DNA of 64,000 bases. Origin: Fibrobacter succinogenes (GTDB lineage: Bacteria > Fibrobacterota > Fibrobacteria > Fibrobacterales > Fibrobacteraceae). The notes beneath the pieces were generated by a model, which was not told where the DNA came from, ran no database searches, and worked only from the letters and a program-made list of their open reading frames with translations. Each line of letters starts with the position of its first letter. Position 1 is the first letter of the stretch. Shown one piece after another: positions 34,760 through 43,633 of this stretch. Location: contig CACVQR010000001.1 in NCBI GenBank assembly GCA_902756345.1, positions 248,001 through 312,000 on the forward strand. Reading direction: 5' to 3'. The position numbers were made by a program, and so were the translations under genes.

Positions 34760-35788
34760 TTATTTATTCCAATCGACTTCGCGATAGATTTTTTCGGTGA
34801 ATTCGTCGGCATTCAGCTGCAGGTATCCGACCTTATGCAGCAGGTCTGCGAAGTAATGCAAGTCGGCTTTCAGGTTGCGACCACTCTTGATTTTCTGTTC
34901 AGGGGACTGGTATTCGTAAGACTTGATGAGTGCGGTTGCGAATTCCTTGTCTTCGATGGCGGAGTGCTTGCCTGCCTGCATGAGTTCCACGGTTTCTTCC
35001 GGGTGTTCGCTGATCCAGGTGTGAGCCTGTTCAAGAGCGCGGAGAAGAGCCTTGATCTTTTCCGGTTCCTTTTCCAGAAGGATGCCCGAAACATAGTAGA
35101 AGCAGCAATAGCGACCTGCAAAAACAGGGTCGGTTGCCAAATCCATCAGCACATCGGCGCGGCCGTCAACAGCGGCAAGGCTTCCCAGCGGGTCCCAAAG
35201 TGAAACCGCTTCAACCTGCCCGCGTTCCAAGGCTTCGAGCGCCAAGTTGCCATCGGCGTAGGGCAAGAACTGTACATCGTTTATGGCAGAAACGCCGTTT
35301 GCTTCAAGCCAAAGTGTTGCGGCCTGGTGCGGGGTTGCCCCAATGGCGTTCACGGCAATCTTTTTGCCCTTCAAATCCTGCGCAGAGCGAATCGGCGAGC
35401 CCTTCTTAACAAGCAGATGAATGCATCCGACGTGGAATCCTTCGACCACCTTGATGTTCACGCCATTTTCGACGGACTGGAAAAAGGCGAAGTCGGAGTT
35501 TGTAATCGGATATGTTCCGTTGTTGAGCCCGATTTTGCGAGTTTCCGCATTCGCCGACACGAATTTCACATCGACACCTTCCTTGGCGAAGAAGCCTTTT
35601 TCTTTAGCGACAAAGAACGGCGCAATGCAAAGGGTTCCATCGGAAACGGGGATTTCGACTGAACCGTATTTAAAAGCGGGTTCATTGGTAGCGGCAGCTT
35701 TTTCAGTTTTTTCTTCTTCGCAGGCGATGAGCGCAAAACCCAAAGTAAAAACGGCTGCGAACGATAGTAATGTTTGAATGAATTTCAT
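34760..35788 (-). CDS. Orphan lipoprotein binding protein, TauA/SsuA type
   Basis: This 342-residue protein has a lipoprotein signal with lipobox LIAC (Cys23), followed by a TauA/SsuA-like binding domain (GTLCIAPFFVAKEKGFFAKEGVDVKFV...GLNNGTYPITNSDF). It is a close paralog of the binding protein at 44675-45721: long identical runs such as GKKIAVN/D.IG.TPHQAA.LWL and QFLPYADGNLALEALE are shared. It has no permease or ATPase of its own nearby and would dock to TauBC or another importer. It follows the first sulfhydrylase gene by 67 bp and is probably co-transcribed. Ligand: most likely a sulfonate or sulfonium compound. Confidence 0.85.
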   Translation of the reverse strand: MKFIQTLLSFAAVFTLGFALIACEEEKTEKAAATNEPAFKYGSVEIPVSDGTLCIAPFFVAKEKGFFAKEGVDVKFVSANAETRKIGLNNGTYPITNSDFAFFQSVENGVNIKVVEGFHVGCIHLLVKKGSPIRSAQDLKGKKIAVNAIGATPHQAATLWLEANGVSAINDVQFLPYADGNLALEALERGQVEAVSLWDPLGSLAAVDGRADVLMDLATDPVFAGRYCCFYYVSGILLEKEPEKIKALLRALEQAHTWISEHPEETVELMQAGKHSAIEDKEFATALIKSYEYQSPEQKIKSGRNLKADLHYFADLLHKVGYLQLNADEFTEKIYREVDWNK

Positions 35789-35820
35789 TTAAAATCTCCT
35801 ATGATTAATTTTTTTTAGAT

Positions 35821-35844
35821 CCTTCACTGCGTTCAGGATGACAC
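35821..35844. repeat. Dispersed-type intergenic repeat
   Basis: CCTTCACTGCGTTCAGGATG and following ACAC resemble the short repeat (read on the other strand as GTGTCATCCTGA..GAAGGATC) found many times in some Fibrobacter genomes. Only one copy is in this window. Confidence 0.35.
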
Positions 35845-35855
35845 GATGAGGATGT

Positions 35856-37199
35856 TTAATGTTTTGATGTACTTGCCTTAATTGCCTGTTCGAAATCGGC
35901 GATAATGTCGCGCGGGTCTTCGATTCCGACGGACACGCGAATCATGTCGTCAGGAATTCCTGCAGCAAGCCTATCCTTCGGCGAAAGCTGGGAATGTGTA
36001 CTCGTTGCCGGGTGTAGCACACTCGTACGGGCGTCGCCCACGTGCACCACCAATGCCGCGACCTTCAGCGCTTTCACGAACGAGCGAATAGCAGCCTTGC
36101 CTCCCTTGAGGCCAAAGGTCAGCACGCCGCTTCCGCCCTGATAATCGAAATACTTGCGAATGCGCTTGCTGTTCGGGCTAGATTTGAGCGCCGGATAGTT
36201 GACCCAGTTTACTGCCGGATGCTTGGAAAGGTATTCGGCCAAAGCCAAGGCATTAGAACTGTGCTGCGGCATACGCAAATGGAGCGTTTCAAGGCCCAGG
36301 TTCAAAAGGAACGCGTTGAACGGGCTCTGGGCGGCCCCGAAATCGCGCAAAAACTGGGCGCGGGCTTTGACAATGTAGGCAGCGCGGCCAAATTTTTCAG
36401 TGTAAGAAGTATTTGCGTACTGCGCATCGGGATTGACGAGATCCGGGAACTTTCCATTATTCCAGTTGTAATTGCCACCATCAATCACGACACCGCCCAA
36501 GGCGATTGCATGGCCATCGATGTACTTGGTGGCCGAATGAATGACGATGTTTGCGCCATGCTTTAAGGGCTTCACCAAGAACGGCGTTGCAAGCGTGTTA
36601 TCCACAAGGAACGGCACGTCAAATTCCTTGGCAAGCTTCGAGAACTTTTCAAAATCCAGAACGCCAAGCGCCGGGTTACCAATGGTTTCGCCGAAGACCA
36701 ATTTTGTATTCGGGCGGAATGCCTTGCGAAGTTCTGCAATAGGGGCTTCCGGGTCAATGAAGGTGGTTTCGACGTCAAGCTTTGAAAGTCGAACATCAAG
36801 CAATGTATAGGTCCCGCCATATACCGCCTTAGAGGCTATGATATGATCGCCTGCCTTGACCAAATTCGAAATAGCGAGCAATACGGCCGACTGTCCCGAA
36901 GCTGTTGCGACAGCGCCCACACCGCCTTCCAACTCGGTAATCTTTGCTTCAAAAGCCGCTACCGTCGGGTTGCCCGTACGCGTGTACTTGTTGCCCGACT
37001 GCTTGAGGGCGAAAAGACGTTCTACTTCGTCAACATCTTCGTATTTGTAAGTGGTTGACTGGAAAATCGGCAAAACGCGGGGCTCGCCCACTTTCGGCTT
37101 CCAGCCCGCCTGCAGGCACTTGGTGCCGAAATTCCAATTGGACGGATTCGTAACATCCGCTGAAATTTTACTTGATTTTTTTGATGCTTTAATTGACAT
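35856..37199 (-). CDS. metY: O-acetylhomoserine aminocarboxypropyltransferase 1
   Basis: This enzyme of about 447 residues belongs to the Cys/Met PLP family, MetY subtype. Its N-terminal region is FGTKCLQAGWKPKVGEPRVLPIFQSTTYKYEDVDEVERLFALKQSGNKYTRTGNPT, its PLP lysine is in VIHSATKYIDGHAIALGG, and its C-terminus has RTSVLHPATSTHSQL. It joins O-acetylhomoserine with sulfide to homocysteine, or with methanethiol to methionine. I prefer ATG 37199 because the earlier one at 37226 overlaps the ribosome site. It heads an operon with the orphan binding protein. A second MetY-type enzyme is at 39907-41211, so the two may prefer different thiols. Confidence 0.9.
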   Translation of the reverse strand: MSIKASKKSSKISADVTNPSNWNFGTKCLQAGWKPKVGEPRVLPIFQSTTYKYEDVDEVERLFALKQSGNKYTRTGNPTVAAFEAKITELEGGVGAVATASGQSAVLLAISNLVKAGDHIIASKAVYGGTYTLLDVRLSKLDVETTFIDPEAPIAELRKAFRPNTKLVFGETIGNPALGVLDFEKFSKLAKEFDVPFLVDNTLATPFLVKPLKHGANIVIHSATKYIDGHAIALGGVVIDGGNYNWNNGKFPDLVNPDAQYANTSYTEKFGRAAYIVKARAQFLRDFGAAQSPFNAFLLNLGLETLHLRMPQHSSNALALAEYLSKHPAVNWVNYPALKSSPNSKRIRKYFDYQGGSGVLTFGLKGGKAAIRSFVKALKVAALVVHVGDARTSVLHPATSTHSQLSPKDRLAAGIPDDMIRVSVGIEDPRDIIADFEQAIKASTSKH

Positions 37200-37231
37200 G
37201 TGAATCACTCTCCTTATAAATTTCAATGCGA

Positions 37232-37284
37232 AAAATAGAAAGGGACTTCCACATTTTCTAATACTTTGTTTTTATGCGGAATTA
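37232..37284 (-). promoter_or_regulatory. Sulfur-type promoter of sulfhydrylase 1
   Basis: In gene orientation AGTATTAGAA contains the -35 TTAGAA (37261-37256), followed by 18 bp and TATTTT (37237-37232). Upstream, GATAATTCCGCATAAAAAC closely matches AATAATTCAGCATAAGAAT before the second sulfhydrylase. Confidence 0.6.
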
Positions 37285-37300
37285 TCAAAATTTTTTATAA

Positions 37301-37334
37301 CGAAACGAAAATGCCCCCGACCGAGTCGAGGGCA
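37301..37334 (-). terminator. Terminator of the DUF4418/FtsX/ABC operon
   Basis: On the minus strand TGCCCTCGAC, CGG-containing loop and GTCGGGGGCA are followed by TTTTCGTTTCG, 23 bases after the ATPase stop. Confidence 0.7.
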
Positions 37335-37356
37335 ACATCACTTAATATTGATTTAT

Positions 37357-38070
37357 TTATAATCCGCCGTAATCAGATTCACCGTTCGGCAAGAGTCTCC
37401 CCTTGTGCATGGTGTAAATGCGGTCGCCATACTTGAAGCCGCGAGGATCATGGGTAGCCACAAGTACCGACGTTCCCGACTGCGCAAGTTCCGCCAAAAG
37501 GTCAAAGACAATCTTGGCATTAGTTTCGTCAAGGTTGCTGGTCGGTTCGTCAGCAATCACGATATCGGGATTGTTGACAAGAGCGCGCACAATCGAGGCT
37601 CGCTTGAGTTCGCCACCCGAAAGTTCTGCCGGCATTTCATTCACCAAATGGGCAATGCCGAGAGTTTCGAGTTTTGAATGAATATCAATATCGACCAATT
37701 CCGAAATATCCCTCACCTCAACCTTATCGCCCTCGCGAATCGCCCGCGGCAAGAAGATATTTTCAAACACGGTAAATTGCGGCAAGAAAACGGATTCTTG
37801 CGGAATGTAGCCGATTTTATCGTTACGAATCGCGGAAAGTTCGGCATCTGTCAAACTTGCAAAATCAACACCATTAAAAATGATAGATCCCTGCGAGGGG
37901 CGATTGATTCCCGAAAGGAGCGATAAAAGCGTACTCTTTCCGCTTCCCGATTCGCCATAGATTACCGAGAAATCACCAGACCAGGCAAAAAATTCCACAT
38001 TATCGACTGCGTTAAATTCTTCACCGCGTCGCGTATAGGTCTTGTATAAATTGGAAACGTTTAAAATCAA
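37357..38070 (-). CDS. ABC transporter ATPase, LolD/MacB type
   Basis: This 237-residue ATP-binding protein has Walker A YGESGSGKST at about residues 36-45, signature LSGGELKRASIVRA and Walker B VIADEPTSNLD. The last two are typical of the LolD/MacB/FtsE branch that works with FtsX-type permeases rather than with substrate importers. It overlaps the FtsX-type gene by 4 bp. Together with the DUF4418 membrane protein it forms an efflux or envelope-export unit whose substrate is unknown. Confidence 0.9.
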   Translation of the reverse strand: MILNVSNLYKTYTRRGEEFNAVDNVEFFAWSGDFSVIYGESGSGKSTLLSLLSGINRPSQGSIIFNGVDFASLTDAELSAIRNDKIGYIPQESVFLPQFTVFENIFLPRAIREGDKVEVRDISELVDIDIHSKLETLGIAHLVNEMPAELSGGELKRASIVRALVNNPDIVIADEPTSNLDETNAKIVFDLLAELAQSGTSVLVATHDPRGFKYGDRIYTMHKGRLLPNGESDYGGL

Positions 38071-39287
38071 TGTTCAACCTCCCTCAAAGCGGCGTAGGCA
38101 TCAATCTTGCTCACCTTATTTGCCACGCCGAAAACCGCCACCGGCCCCACCGAATGCAAAAGCAAAACCACCACAGCGTAAACAGCAGCGATTTCGGCAT
38201 TTCCAGGAACAATAAAGGGCACGTTCACATGTTCGCCAATCCAAATTTTAAAAGTGAAAAACGCCACGCTCGAAAGCAGCAATCCAATGTACGTTCCTAC
38301 CGCCGAAACCAGCAGCGATTCGCCCAGCACAAGAGTCCTTAAACGTTTGCGGGCATAGCCCACAATTCGCAAAAGCGCATATTCACGCCTGCGTTCGCGA
38401 GTCGACAGTGAAAACGAAATCACAATCGCGGCAACCGCAATCACCAAGAAAAGGGCCACGATTGACCACACCACAATCTGCAAGAAGTTCGCCGACTTTT
38501 CAAGACCCGAGAACAAATCTTTGCGAGTGCGAATCTGCACGCCGTCAAAGCGGGTATGAATTTCTCGAGAGAGGCGCTCGATATCGGCCCCTGCGCGAAG
38601 TTTAATTAAAACGCTGGAGTAAATCGGCGAATCCGAACCTTCGGACTTGACATCTTGATGCAAGAAAATCACGCCCTTGGCCTTAGCTGCCTCGCGGATA
38701 TCGGCAAGTGTCGCCACATCTACAAAAACGGCCTGGTCCAACTTGTTGCCGACCGGTTCAAGGGTGGCCGCCACAGGGTATTCATGGTCAAAGAACCTGA
38801 CGGTCCTTTTCTCGCCCACGCTAATTTCACTGCCCACCACAATAGCACCCTTAGGGAGTTTATCCGTAAGGACCTCGTGAATCCAGGGCTGAATCACAAA
38901 ATCAGAAGCCGGCTCGAAACCGATAATCATGACTTTCTGTTCGCAGCAGCTAGAATTCAAGGTGGTCAAAAAATACTGCTGCGTCGCAATTTCTACGCCG
39001 TCAAGGCCACGAATAAATTCCAGCGAGCCCTGCGGCAAATAGGTGTACTTGGAATCGCCCTGCAAAAGTACAGTCTGGTCGTTAATTTCGCTCCCCTGGG
39101 GAATCACGATGACGTCGGCACCCAAGCGAGACGAAAGGCGATTCAGGCCCTTCGAAAGCGAAAACGACAAAAGCCCGCCCACCAAAAGCACCGAGGCGAG
39201 CAAGGCAATCAAAAGCGAAAGCCCAAAACTGCGGAATGGGTTTCGCAAGTAATTTTCAATAATCAAATTCAAATCAGTCTTGTTCAT
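38067..39287 (-). CDS. FtsX/MacB-type ABC permease
   Basis: This 406-residue permease has one N-terminal transmembrane segment (at about 18-42), a periplasmic MacB-like domain (at about 45-265) and three further membrane helices in the FtsX domain (VVWSIVALFLVIAVAAIVISFSLSTRERRREYALLRIVGYARKRL and following). STRERRREYALLRIVG is the characteristic coupling segment. A CC pair occurs in the periplasmic domain (TLNSSCCEQKVMI). It overlaps the DUF4418 gene by 14 bp and the ATPase gene by 4 bp. Export of a peptide, lipid or metal-thiol complex is possible. Confidence 0.88.
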   Translation of the reverse strand: MNKTDLNLIIENYLRNPFRSFGLSLLIALLASVLLVGGLLSFSLSKGLNRLSSRLGADVIVIPQGSEINDQTVLLQGDSKYTYLPQGSLEFIRGLDGVEIATQQYFLTTLNSSCCEQKVMIIGFEPASDFVIQPWIHEVLTDKLPKGAIVVGSEISVGEKRTVRFFDHEYPVAATLEPVGNKLDQAVFVDVATLADIREAAKAKGVIFLHQDVKSEGSDSPIYSSVLIKLRAGADIERLSREIHTRFDGVQIRTRKDLFSGLEKSANFLQIVVWSIVALFLVIAVAAIVISFSLSTRERRREYALLRIVGYARKRLRTLVLGESLLVSAVGTYIGLLLSSVAFFTFKIWIGEHVNVPFIVPGNAEIAAVYAVVVLLLHSVGPVAVFGVANKVSKIDAYAALREVEH

Positions 39288-39684
39288 TTCGCCTCCTCAA
39301 TTTCAAGTAAATCAAATTCAGCGCCGCAAGAAGCGCAATCAGCACACCAAAAACAGCAAGCACCGGCCCCGTAATCACATGACATGCCATTTGATCGTGT
39401 TGGCATGTTCCAACAATTACCGTTGGCACAAGCAAAACAAAAACACCCACCACAAGCGTTACTGCAGAAAGAATAACATGTGCTTTCTTTTTAAGGAGCC
39501 CCGCAGCAACGACGGCATTTGCTAGCAACGCAAGTCCTAAAAAAGCATCTACCGTCGTCGAAATTTCACAGCTCATGGTTCCACCACCCATCGGATGGCA
39601 AACAGGCAAAATCAACTTGGTAAGTACAATCAGCAAAACGCCGAAAATAAGATTAACAACAACAAATACTTTGTACTGTTTCAT
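39274..39684 (-). CDS. DUF4418-type membrane protein
   Basis: This 136-residue protein has four membrane helices and two matching extracytoplasmic Cys motifs: CHPMGGGTMSC after the first helix and CQHDQMACH after the third. This pattern and its place before an ABC ATPase and FtsX permease match the DUF4418 family. The Cys/His/Met residues could bind copper or another soft metal, or form disulfides. Its promoter region carries an AGTATTGGAC element facing it, shared back to back with the second sulfhydrylase. Confidence 0.75.
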   Translation of the reverse strand: MKQYKVFVVVNLIFGVLLIVLTKLILPVCHPMGGGTMSCEISTTVDAFLGLALLANAVVAAGLLKKKAHVILSAVTLVVGVFVLLVPTVIVGTCQHDQMACHVITGPVLAVFGVLIALLAALNLIYLKLRRRNEQD

Positions 39685-39737
39685 GGCACTCTCCTTAAAA
39701 ATTTTCGGTGCATAAATTAAAAAGGTATACCGAAAAT

Positions 39738-39877
39738 GTCCAATACTATATCACTATGATTTGCTATAGGTTTTTATTATAACACAGACAAATTCAACAG
39801 CGTCGCACATATAGAAAAAAACAATAATTCAGCATAAGAATTAAGTATTGGACGCTATCAAAAACCACTTCTATATT
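39738..39877 (+). promoter_or_regulatory. Back-to-back sulfur-type promoters (DUF4418 unit and sulfhydrylase 2)
   Basis: Rightward: TTGGAC (39848-39853), 18 bp, TATATT (39872-39877), with AATAATTCAGCATAAGAAT upstream. Leftward: TTGGAC (39743-39738) with TATAGCAAATCATAG upstream and a weaker -10 (TAATTT). The same AGTATTGGAC word thus serves both directions. Confidence 0.65.
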
Positions 39878-39906
39878 TGCTTTCAAAAAAAATTAAGGAG
39901 AGTATA

Positions 39907-41211
39907 ATGTCAAATCAATTTTCTTTTGATACGCTTAAATTGCACGCAGGCTATAATCCTGCTGAACACAACCACGCCGTTTCGGTGCCCATTTACCAGA
40001 CAACCGCATTTACGCTCGACACCGTAAAGCGTAGCGACGATCTGTTTTATTTCGACAGCGCCGAAGCACTTTATACACGACTTTCTAATCCGACAACGGA
40101 TGTACTTGACGCACGCCTTACGGCACTCCACCTGGGAGCAACCGGAGCTGTCACGCTTTCTTCGGGCATGGCAGCGGTTACGTATTCGCTTTTGAACGTC
40201 ACAGCAGGCAAAGGCAGAATCCTTGCAACAGCTCGTTCTTACGGCGGATCTTTCGATAGTTTCGAACAAATCTTCGGAGAGACGGGCGTCAAGTATGACA
40301 TTGTAGAAGACCCTGACGATCCGGCAAATTTCGAGGCACTCGTTAAAGAAGACACCAAGGTAATCTACATCGAATCGATCACCAACCCGAACGCCACCAT
40401 TCTGGATATCGAAGCGATCGCAAATATCGCCCACAAGCATGGAATTCCGCTGATTGTCGACAACACGGTGGCAACCCCCTACTTGCTGAATCCCTTTGAT
40501 TTCGGCGCCGACGTAGTGGTTTATTCGGCCACCAAGGGCCTTACAGGCCACGGTAACGTAATCGCCGGTGCCATTGTAGAAAACGGCAAGTTCAACTGGA
40601 AAAACGGAAAGTTCCCACAGTTCGACGGCCAGCCGCATTTCTTGGTGTCGCAGCAGGGCGTACCCCGCAGTTTTTACGACGTGTTCCCGGATACGCCTTT
40701 CACCGGCCGTATCCGCGCCATTCACCTGAATTACCTGGGCGGTGCCATCGCCCCGTTCAATTCTTACCTGGTGCTTCTTGGAATTGAAACCCTTTCGGAA
40801 CGTCTTTCGAAATCGGTAAAGTCTGCTGAAAAGATCGTAGAATTTTTGGAAACGCGCCCCGAAGTTTCTTGGGTCAATCACCCGCACGCAAAAAACAGCA
40901 AGTACAAGGCGCTCGCCGCCAAGTATTTCCCCAAGGGTGCCGGCGCAATCCTGAGTTTTGGCCTTAAAAAGAACGACCGCGCAACCATTATCAAGTTCTT
41001 GGAAGCCGTAAAAGTATTCAGTTTCCAGGCAAACATCGGTGACGCCCGTTCGCTCATTATCAACCCGTCTACAACCACCCACATCGAGCTCCCGGAACGC
41101 GCTCAGGAATTGGCCGATATCCATTCCGAAACCATCCGCCTCTCAATCGGCCTCGAAGACGTGAACGATTTGATTGCCGATCTGGAACAAGCCTTCGTCG
41201 CAATCCAATAG
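39907..41211 (+). CDS. metY: O-acetylhomoserine aminocarboxypropyltransferase 2
   Basis: This 434-residue MetY-type PLP enzyme has FDTLKLHAGYNPAEHNHAVSVPIYQTTAFTLDTVKRSDDLF at the N-terminus, the PLP lysine in VVYSATKGLTGHGNVIAG and RSLIINPSTTTHIELPE near the end, the standard sulfhydrylase pattern. It is clearly related to, but distinct from, the enzyme at 35856-37199. AAGGAG is six bases before the ATG at 39907; an upstream ATG at 39877 lies inside the -10 and is rejected. It may use methanethiol to form methionine directly, which would complete the route from a methylthio-alkane reductase. Monocistronic, closed by a terminator. Confidence 0.92.
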   Translation: MSNQFSFDTLKLHAGYNPAEHNHAVSVPIYQTTAFTLDTVKRSDDLFYFDSAEALYTRLSNPTTDVLDARLTALHLGATGAVTLSSGMAAVTYSLLNVTAGKGRILATARSYGGSFDSFEQIFGETGVKYDIVEDPDDPANFEALVKEDTKVIYIESITNPNATILDIEAIANIAHKHGIPLIVDNTVATPYLLNPFDFGADVVVYSATKGLTGHGNVIAGAIVENGKFNWKNGKFPQFDGQPHFLVSQQGVPRSFYDVFPDTPFTGRIRAIHLNYLGGAIAPFNSYLVLLGIETLSERLSKSVKSAEKIVEFLETRPEVSWVNHPHAKNSKYKALAAKYFPKGAGAILSFGLKKNDRATIIKFLEAVKVFSFQANIGDARSLIINPSTTTHIELPERAQELADIHSETIRLSIGLEDVNDLIADLEQAFVAIQ

Positions 41212-41254
41212 CGCGGAGGCATTCTGCCGAATTTTCGATCCATAGTAAAACCTA

Positions 41255-41283
41255 AAAGGTGGCTGCATTTAGCAGTCACCTTT
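41255..41283 (+). terminator. Terminator after sulfhydrylase 2
   Basis: AAAGGTGGCTGC, loop ATTTA, GCAGTCACCTTT (one G-T pair), followed by AGTTT. It lies 44 bases after the stop codon. Confidence 0.75.
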
Positions 41284-41309
41284 AGTTTATGGCACAAAGA
41301 AATTTAAAC

Positions 41310-41331
41310 GGCGGACTCAATTGAGTCCGCC
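41310..41331. terminator. Perfect 22-bp palindrome after the aminotransferase gene
   Basis: GGCGGACTCAA joined to TTGAGTCCGCC is a perfect palindrome 19 bp beyond the aminotransferase stop. On the minus strand it is followed by GTTTAAATTT, so it probably ends that transcript. Confidence 0.6.
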
Positions 41332-41350
41332 ATGATAGAATTGGAGATGA

Positions 41351-42715
41351 TTATTTTATCAAACCGTCGGCGTATTCGCTAATCGCCTTGTCGAGACGTG
41401 CAAAGATTTCATCCAGCTGAGCCTCGTTGATAATCAGCGGAGGAGCCACCAGAATCGTAGAGCCGCCGCCCATCGTGAGAATGCCGTAATCGTTGCGGAG
41501 TTTCGTGATAAAGTTTCCAAGGAAGGGTTCACCAGCCGCATTCTTACGGATAACATCCTTGTGATCCTTACTGTAACTGAATTCAATCGCGCCAAACAAG
41601 CCTACAGAACGCACGTCACCAACAGAAGGGTGCTTTGCCTTGAGTTCCGCAAGCTTTTTCTTCAAAAGGGGTTCCTGCTTTTTCACGTTGCTCTTGACAT
41701 CCAGGCGGAAATATTCTTCGATACAGGCGATCGCAGCAGCAACGCCCAGCGGATGCGCATTATAGGTAAGCCCTGCAGTAAAGGCATTTTCCTCATAATA
41801 ATTCGCAATACGCTCGCTAATGAGCACGCCGCCGAGCGGAGCGTAAGCGCTGTTCACACCCTTGGCAAAAGTAATCAAGTCCGGTTCCACGCCATCGGCC
41901 TGGCAGGCGAACCATTCACCCGTGCGCAAGAAGCCACTCATGACTTCGTCGCACACCATCAAAATTCCGTACTTGTCGCAGATTTCGCGGACACCCTTCA
42001 GGTATCCCTTGGGGTAAAGATAAACGCCATTGGAACCGGTGACCGATTCAATGAACACAGCCGCCACCGATTCCGGGCATTCCTGCTGAATCTGATATTC
42101 CAGGCGAGAAAGGAAATGCTTGGTCGCTTCTTCTTCGGTCTTGAACTTGATATCGTAACCGTAAAGGTGCGGAGCCGGATACTTGATGAATCCGGGAATC
42201 GTCGGGAACAGCGAAGCGCGTTCGCTTTCGCCCGTCAAGCTCGACGCACCGTAAGTGCTTCCGTGATAAGATTCATACTTCGAGAAAATCTTGTCGCGGC
42301 CCGTAAACGCCTTCACAAAGCGGATAGCAAATTCATTCGCTTCGGAGCCACCCAGCGTAAACAGCACCTTTTTCATGTTCTTCGGCGCAATCTTTTCAAT
42401 CAAGAGTTCGCTGAGTTCGCCCGCTTCGGCAAAGGCATGACGCGGAGCGATGTAAGCCAAACGTTCCACCTGCTTTTGCACCGCTTCAATAATGTGGCGG
42501 TTATTAAAGCCGATATTCACGTTCACCAGTTCCGACGCGATATCGATGTATTCCTTGCCTGCACCATCGTAAACGTAGATACCGTCGGCATGGTCTACAA
42601 AGAACGGCTTGTAATCTTTATGGGGGGCATTCGCGAAAGAAAACAGGTTATACTTTCGGGCCTTTTCATAAGAGGCGGCATTTTCTCCCGCCACATAACT
42701 AACGTTATTTGACAT
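41351..42715 (-). CDS. Class III aminotransferase, taurine:pyruvate type candidate
   Basis: This 454-residue fold-type I PLP enzyme of the class III (omega) aminotransferases has DGIYVYDGAGKEYIDIASELVNVNIGFNN, GGSEANEFAIRFVKAFTGRDKIFSKYESYHGSTYGA, the Asp in MVCDEVMSGFLRTGEWFACQ and the PLP lysine in LITFAKGVNSAYAPLGGV. It resembles taurine:pyruvate and related omega-amino acid aminotransferases. Lying beside TauABC-like genes, it could convert taurine to sulfoacetaldehyde. No sulfoacetaldehyde-processing enzyme is in the window. It has its own sulfur-type promoter at 42741-42770, and AAGGAG lies six bases from the ATG. Confidence 0.82.
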   Translation of the reverse strand: MSNNVSYVAGENAASYEKARKYNLFSFANAPHKDYKPFFVDHADGIYVYDGAGKEYIDIASELVNVNIGFNNRHIIEAVQKQVERLAYIAPRHAFAEAGELSELLIEKIAPKNMKKVLFTLGGSEANEFAIRFVKAFTGRDKIFSKYESYHGSTYGASSLTGESERASLFPTIPGFIKYPAPHLYGYDIKFKTEEEATKHFLSRLEYQIQQECPESVAAVFIESVTGSNGVYLYPKGYLKGVREICDKYGILMVCDEVMSGFLRTGEWFACQADGVEPDLITFAKGVNSAYAPLGGVLISERIANYYEENAFTAGLTYNAHPLGVAAAIACIEEYFRLDVKSNVKKQEPLLKKKLAELKAKHPSVGDVRSVGLFGAIEFSYSKDHKDVIRKNAAGEPFLGNFITKLRNDYGILTMGGGSTILVAPPLIINEAQLDEIFARLDKAISEYADGLIK

Positions 42716-42740
42716 AGTACTCTCCTTATTTTTTGAAACA

Positions 42741-42800
42741 AATATAGGTGCAATTTTAGTCGCTGTCCAATACTTTGTTTTTAGCGCTCGTTATCAATTT
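42741..42800 (-). promoter_or_regulatory. Sulfur-type promoter of the aminotransferase
   Basis: In gene orientation AGTATTGGACA carries TTGGAC (42770-42765), then 18 bp and TATATT (42746-42741). GATAACGAGCGCTAAAAAC lies directly upstream and matches the element before the DMSP-lyase operon. Confidence 0.7.
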
Positions 42801-42823
42801 TTCCGATAACAAATCCATCTAGA

Positions 42824-43624
42824 CTAAATGACGTATTCCGGCGCCGTATTGGAACGTGCAAGATTAAAGCGTTCCAAAATATTGCGGCGTTTTTCCAGGA
42901 ACTGCGCCGAGCCTCTTTCACGCGGGAAGCTGTCGCGAATTTCAAGCACCTCGCTAATGCGCCCCGGACGCGGCGTCATAATCACGATACGATCAGACAA
43001 ATAAAGCGCTTCGTCAATATCGTGGGTCACCAGAATCATGGTGGTGTTGCGTTCCTTGCGAAGTTCCAAAAGCAAGTTCTGGATGTCAGCACGGGTAAAC
43101 GAATCCAGCGCTCCCATGGGTTCATCAAGCAGCAAGATTTCAGGATCATTAATCAACGCACGCGCAATTGCCACGCGCTGCGCCATACCACCACTAATCT
43201 GGTGCGGGAAATTCTTTTCGAATCCGCCAAGACCGATTTTTTCGATAAAATCGTGAACCTTATCCTTATTCTGTTTATAAACGCCACGAATCTTGAGACC
43301 CATCGCGATGTTGTCTTCTACCGTGAGCCACGGGAAAAGGCAACCCTGCTGGAATACGTAACCGCGCTTGGAATCGGGCCCGTGCACCGGTTCGCCATCA
43401 AGAATAATCTTGCCGTCTTGAACAGGATCGAGCCCCGCAATCAAGCGCAAAAGCGTCGTCTTGCCGCAACCCGATGCGCCCAGAATCGAAATGAATTCGC
43501 CCTCAAAAACAGAAAGATTGATATCTTTCAAAATCTGCCGCGGTTCGCCCGTGCGTTCATCGATAAAGGAGCGGTTTACTTCGCGAATCTTCAAGATTTT
43601 TTCTTTATCTAAAATATCCGTCAT
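42824..43624 (-). CDS. tauB: ABC transporter ATPase, TauB/SsuB type
   Basis: This 266-residue ATP-binding subunit has Walker A LGASGCGKTTLLRL at about residues 48-61, a Q-loop YVFQQGCLFPWLTV, signature ISGGMAQRVAIARAL and Walker B ILLLDEPMGALDSF. It is of the taurine/sulfonate/nitrate importer type. It starts 9 bp after the permease gene and is the last gene of the binding protein-permease-ATPase set transcribed leftward. Which of the two binding proteins (44675-45721 and the orphan at 34760-35788) it serves cannot be told; both may dock. Confidence 0.9.
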   Translation of the reverse strand: MTDILDKEKILKIREVNRSFIDERTGEPRQILKDINLSVFEGEFISILGASGCGKTTLLRLIAGLDPVQDGKIILDGEPVHGPDSKRGYVFQQGCLFPWLTVEDNIAMGLKIRGVYKQNKDKVHDFIEKIGLGGFEKNFPHQISGGMAQRVAIARALINDPEILLLDEPMGALDSFTRADIQNLLLELRKERNTTMILVTHDIDEALYLSDRIVIMTPRPGRISEVLEIRDSFPRERGSAQFLEKRRNILERFNLARSNTAPEYVI

Positions 43625-43633
43625 CGTCGCCTC

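Noticed and set aside
41561-42712. 383-residue open frame antisense to the aminotransferase gene
   Set aside because: The aminotransferase on the minus strand has complete motifs and a promoter; this frame has none.
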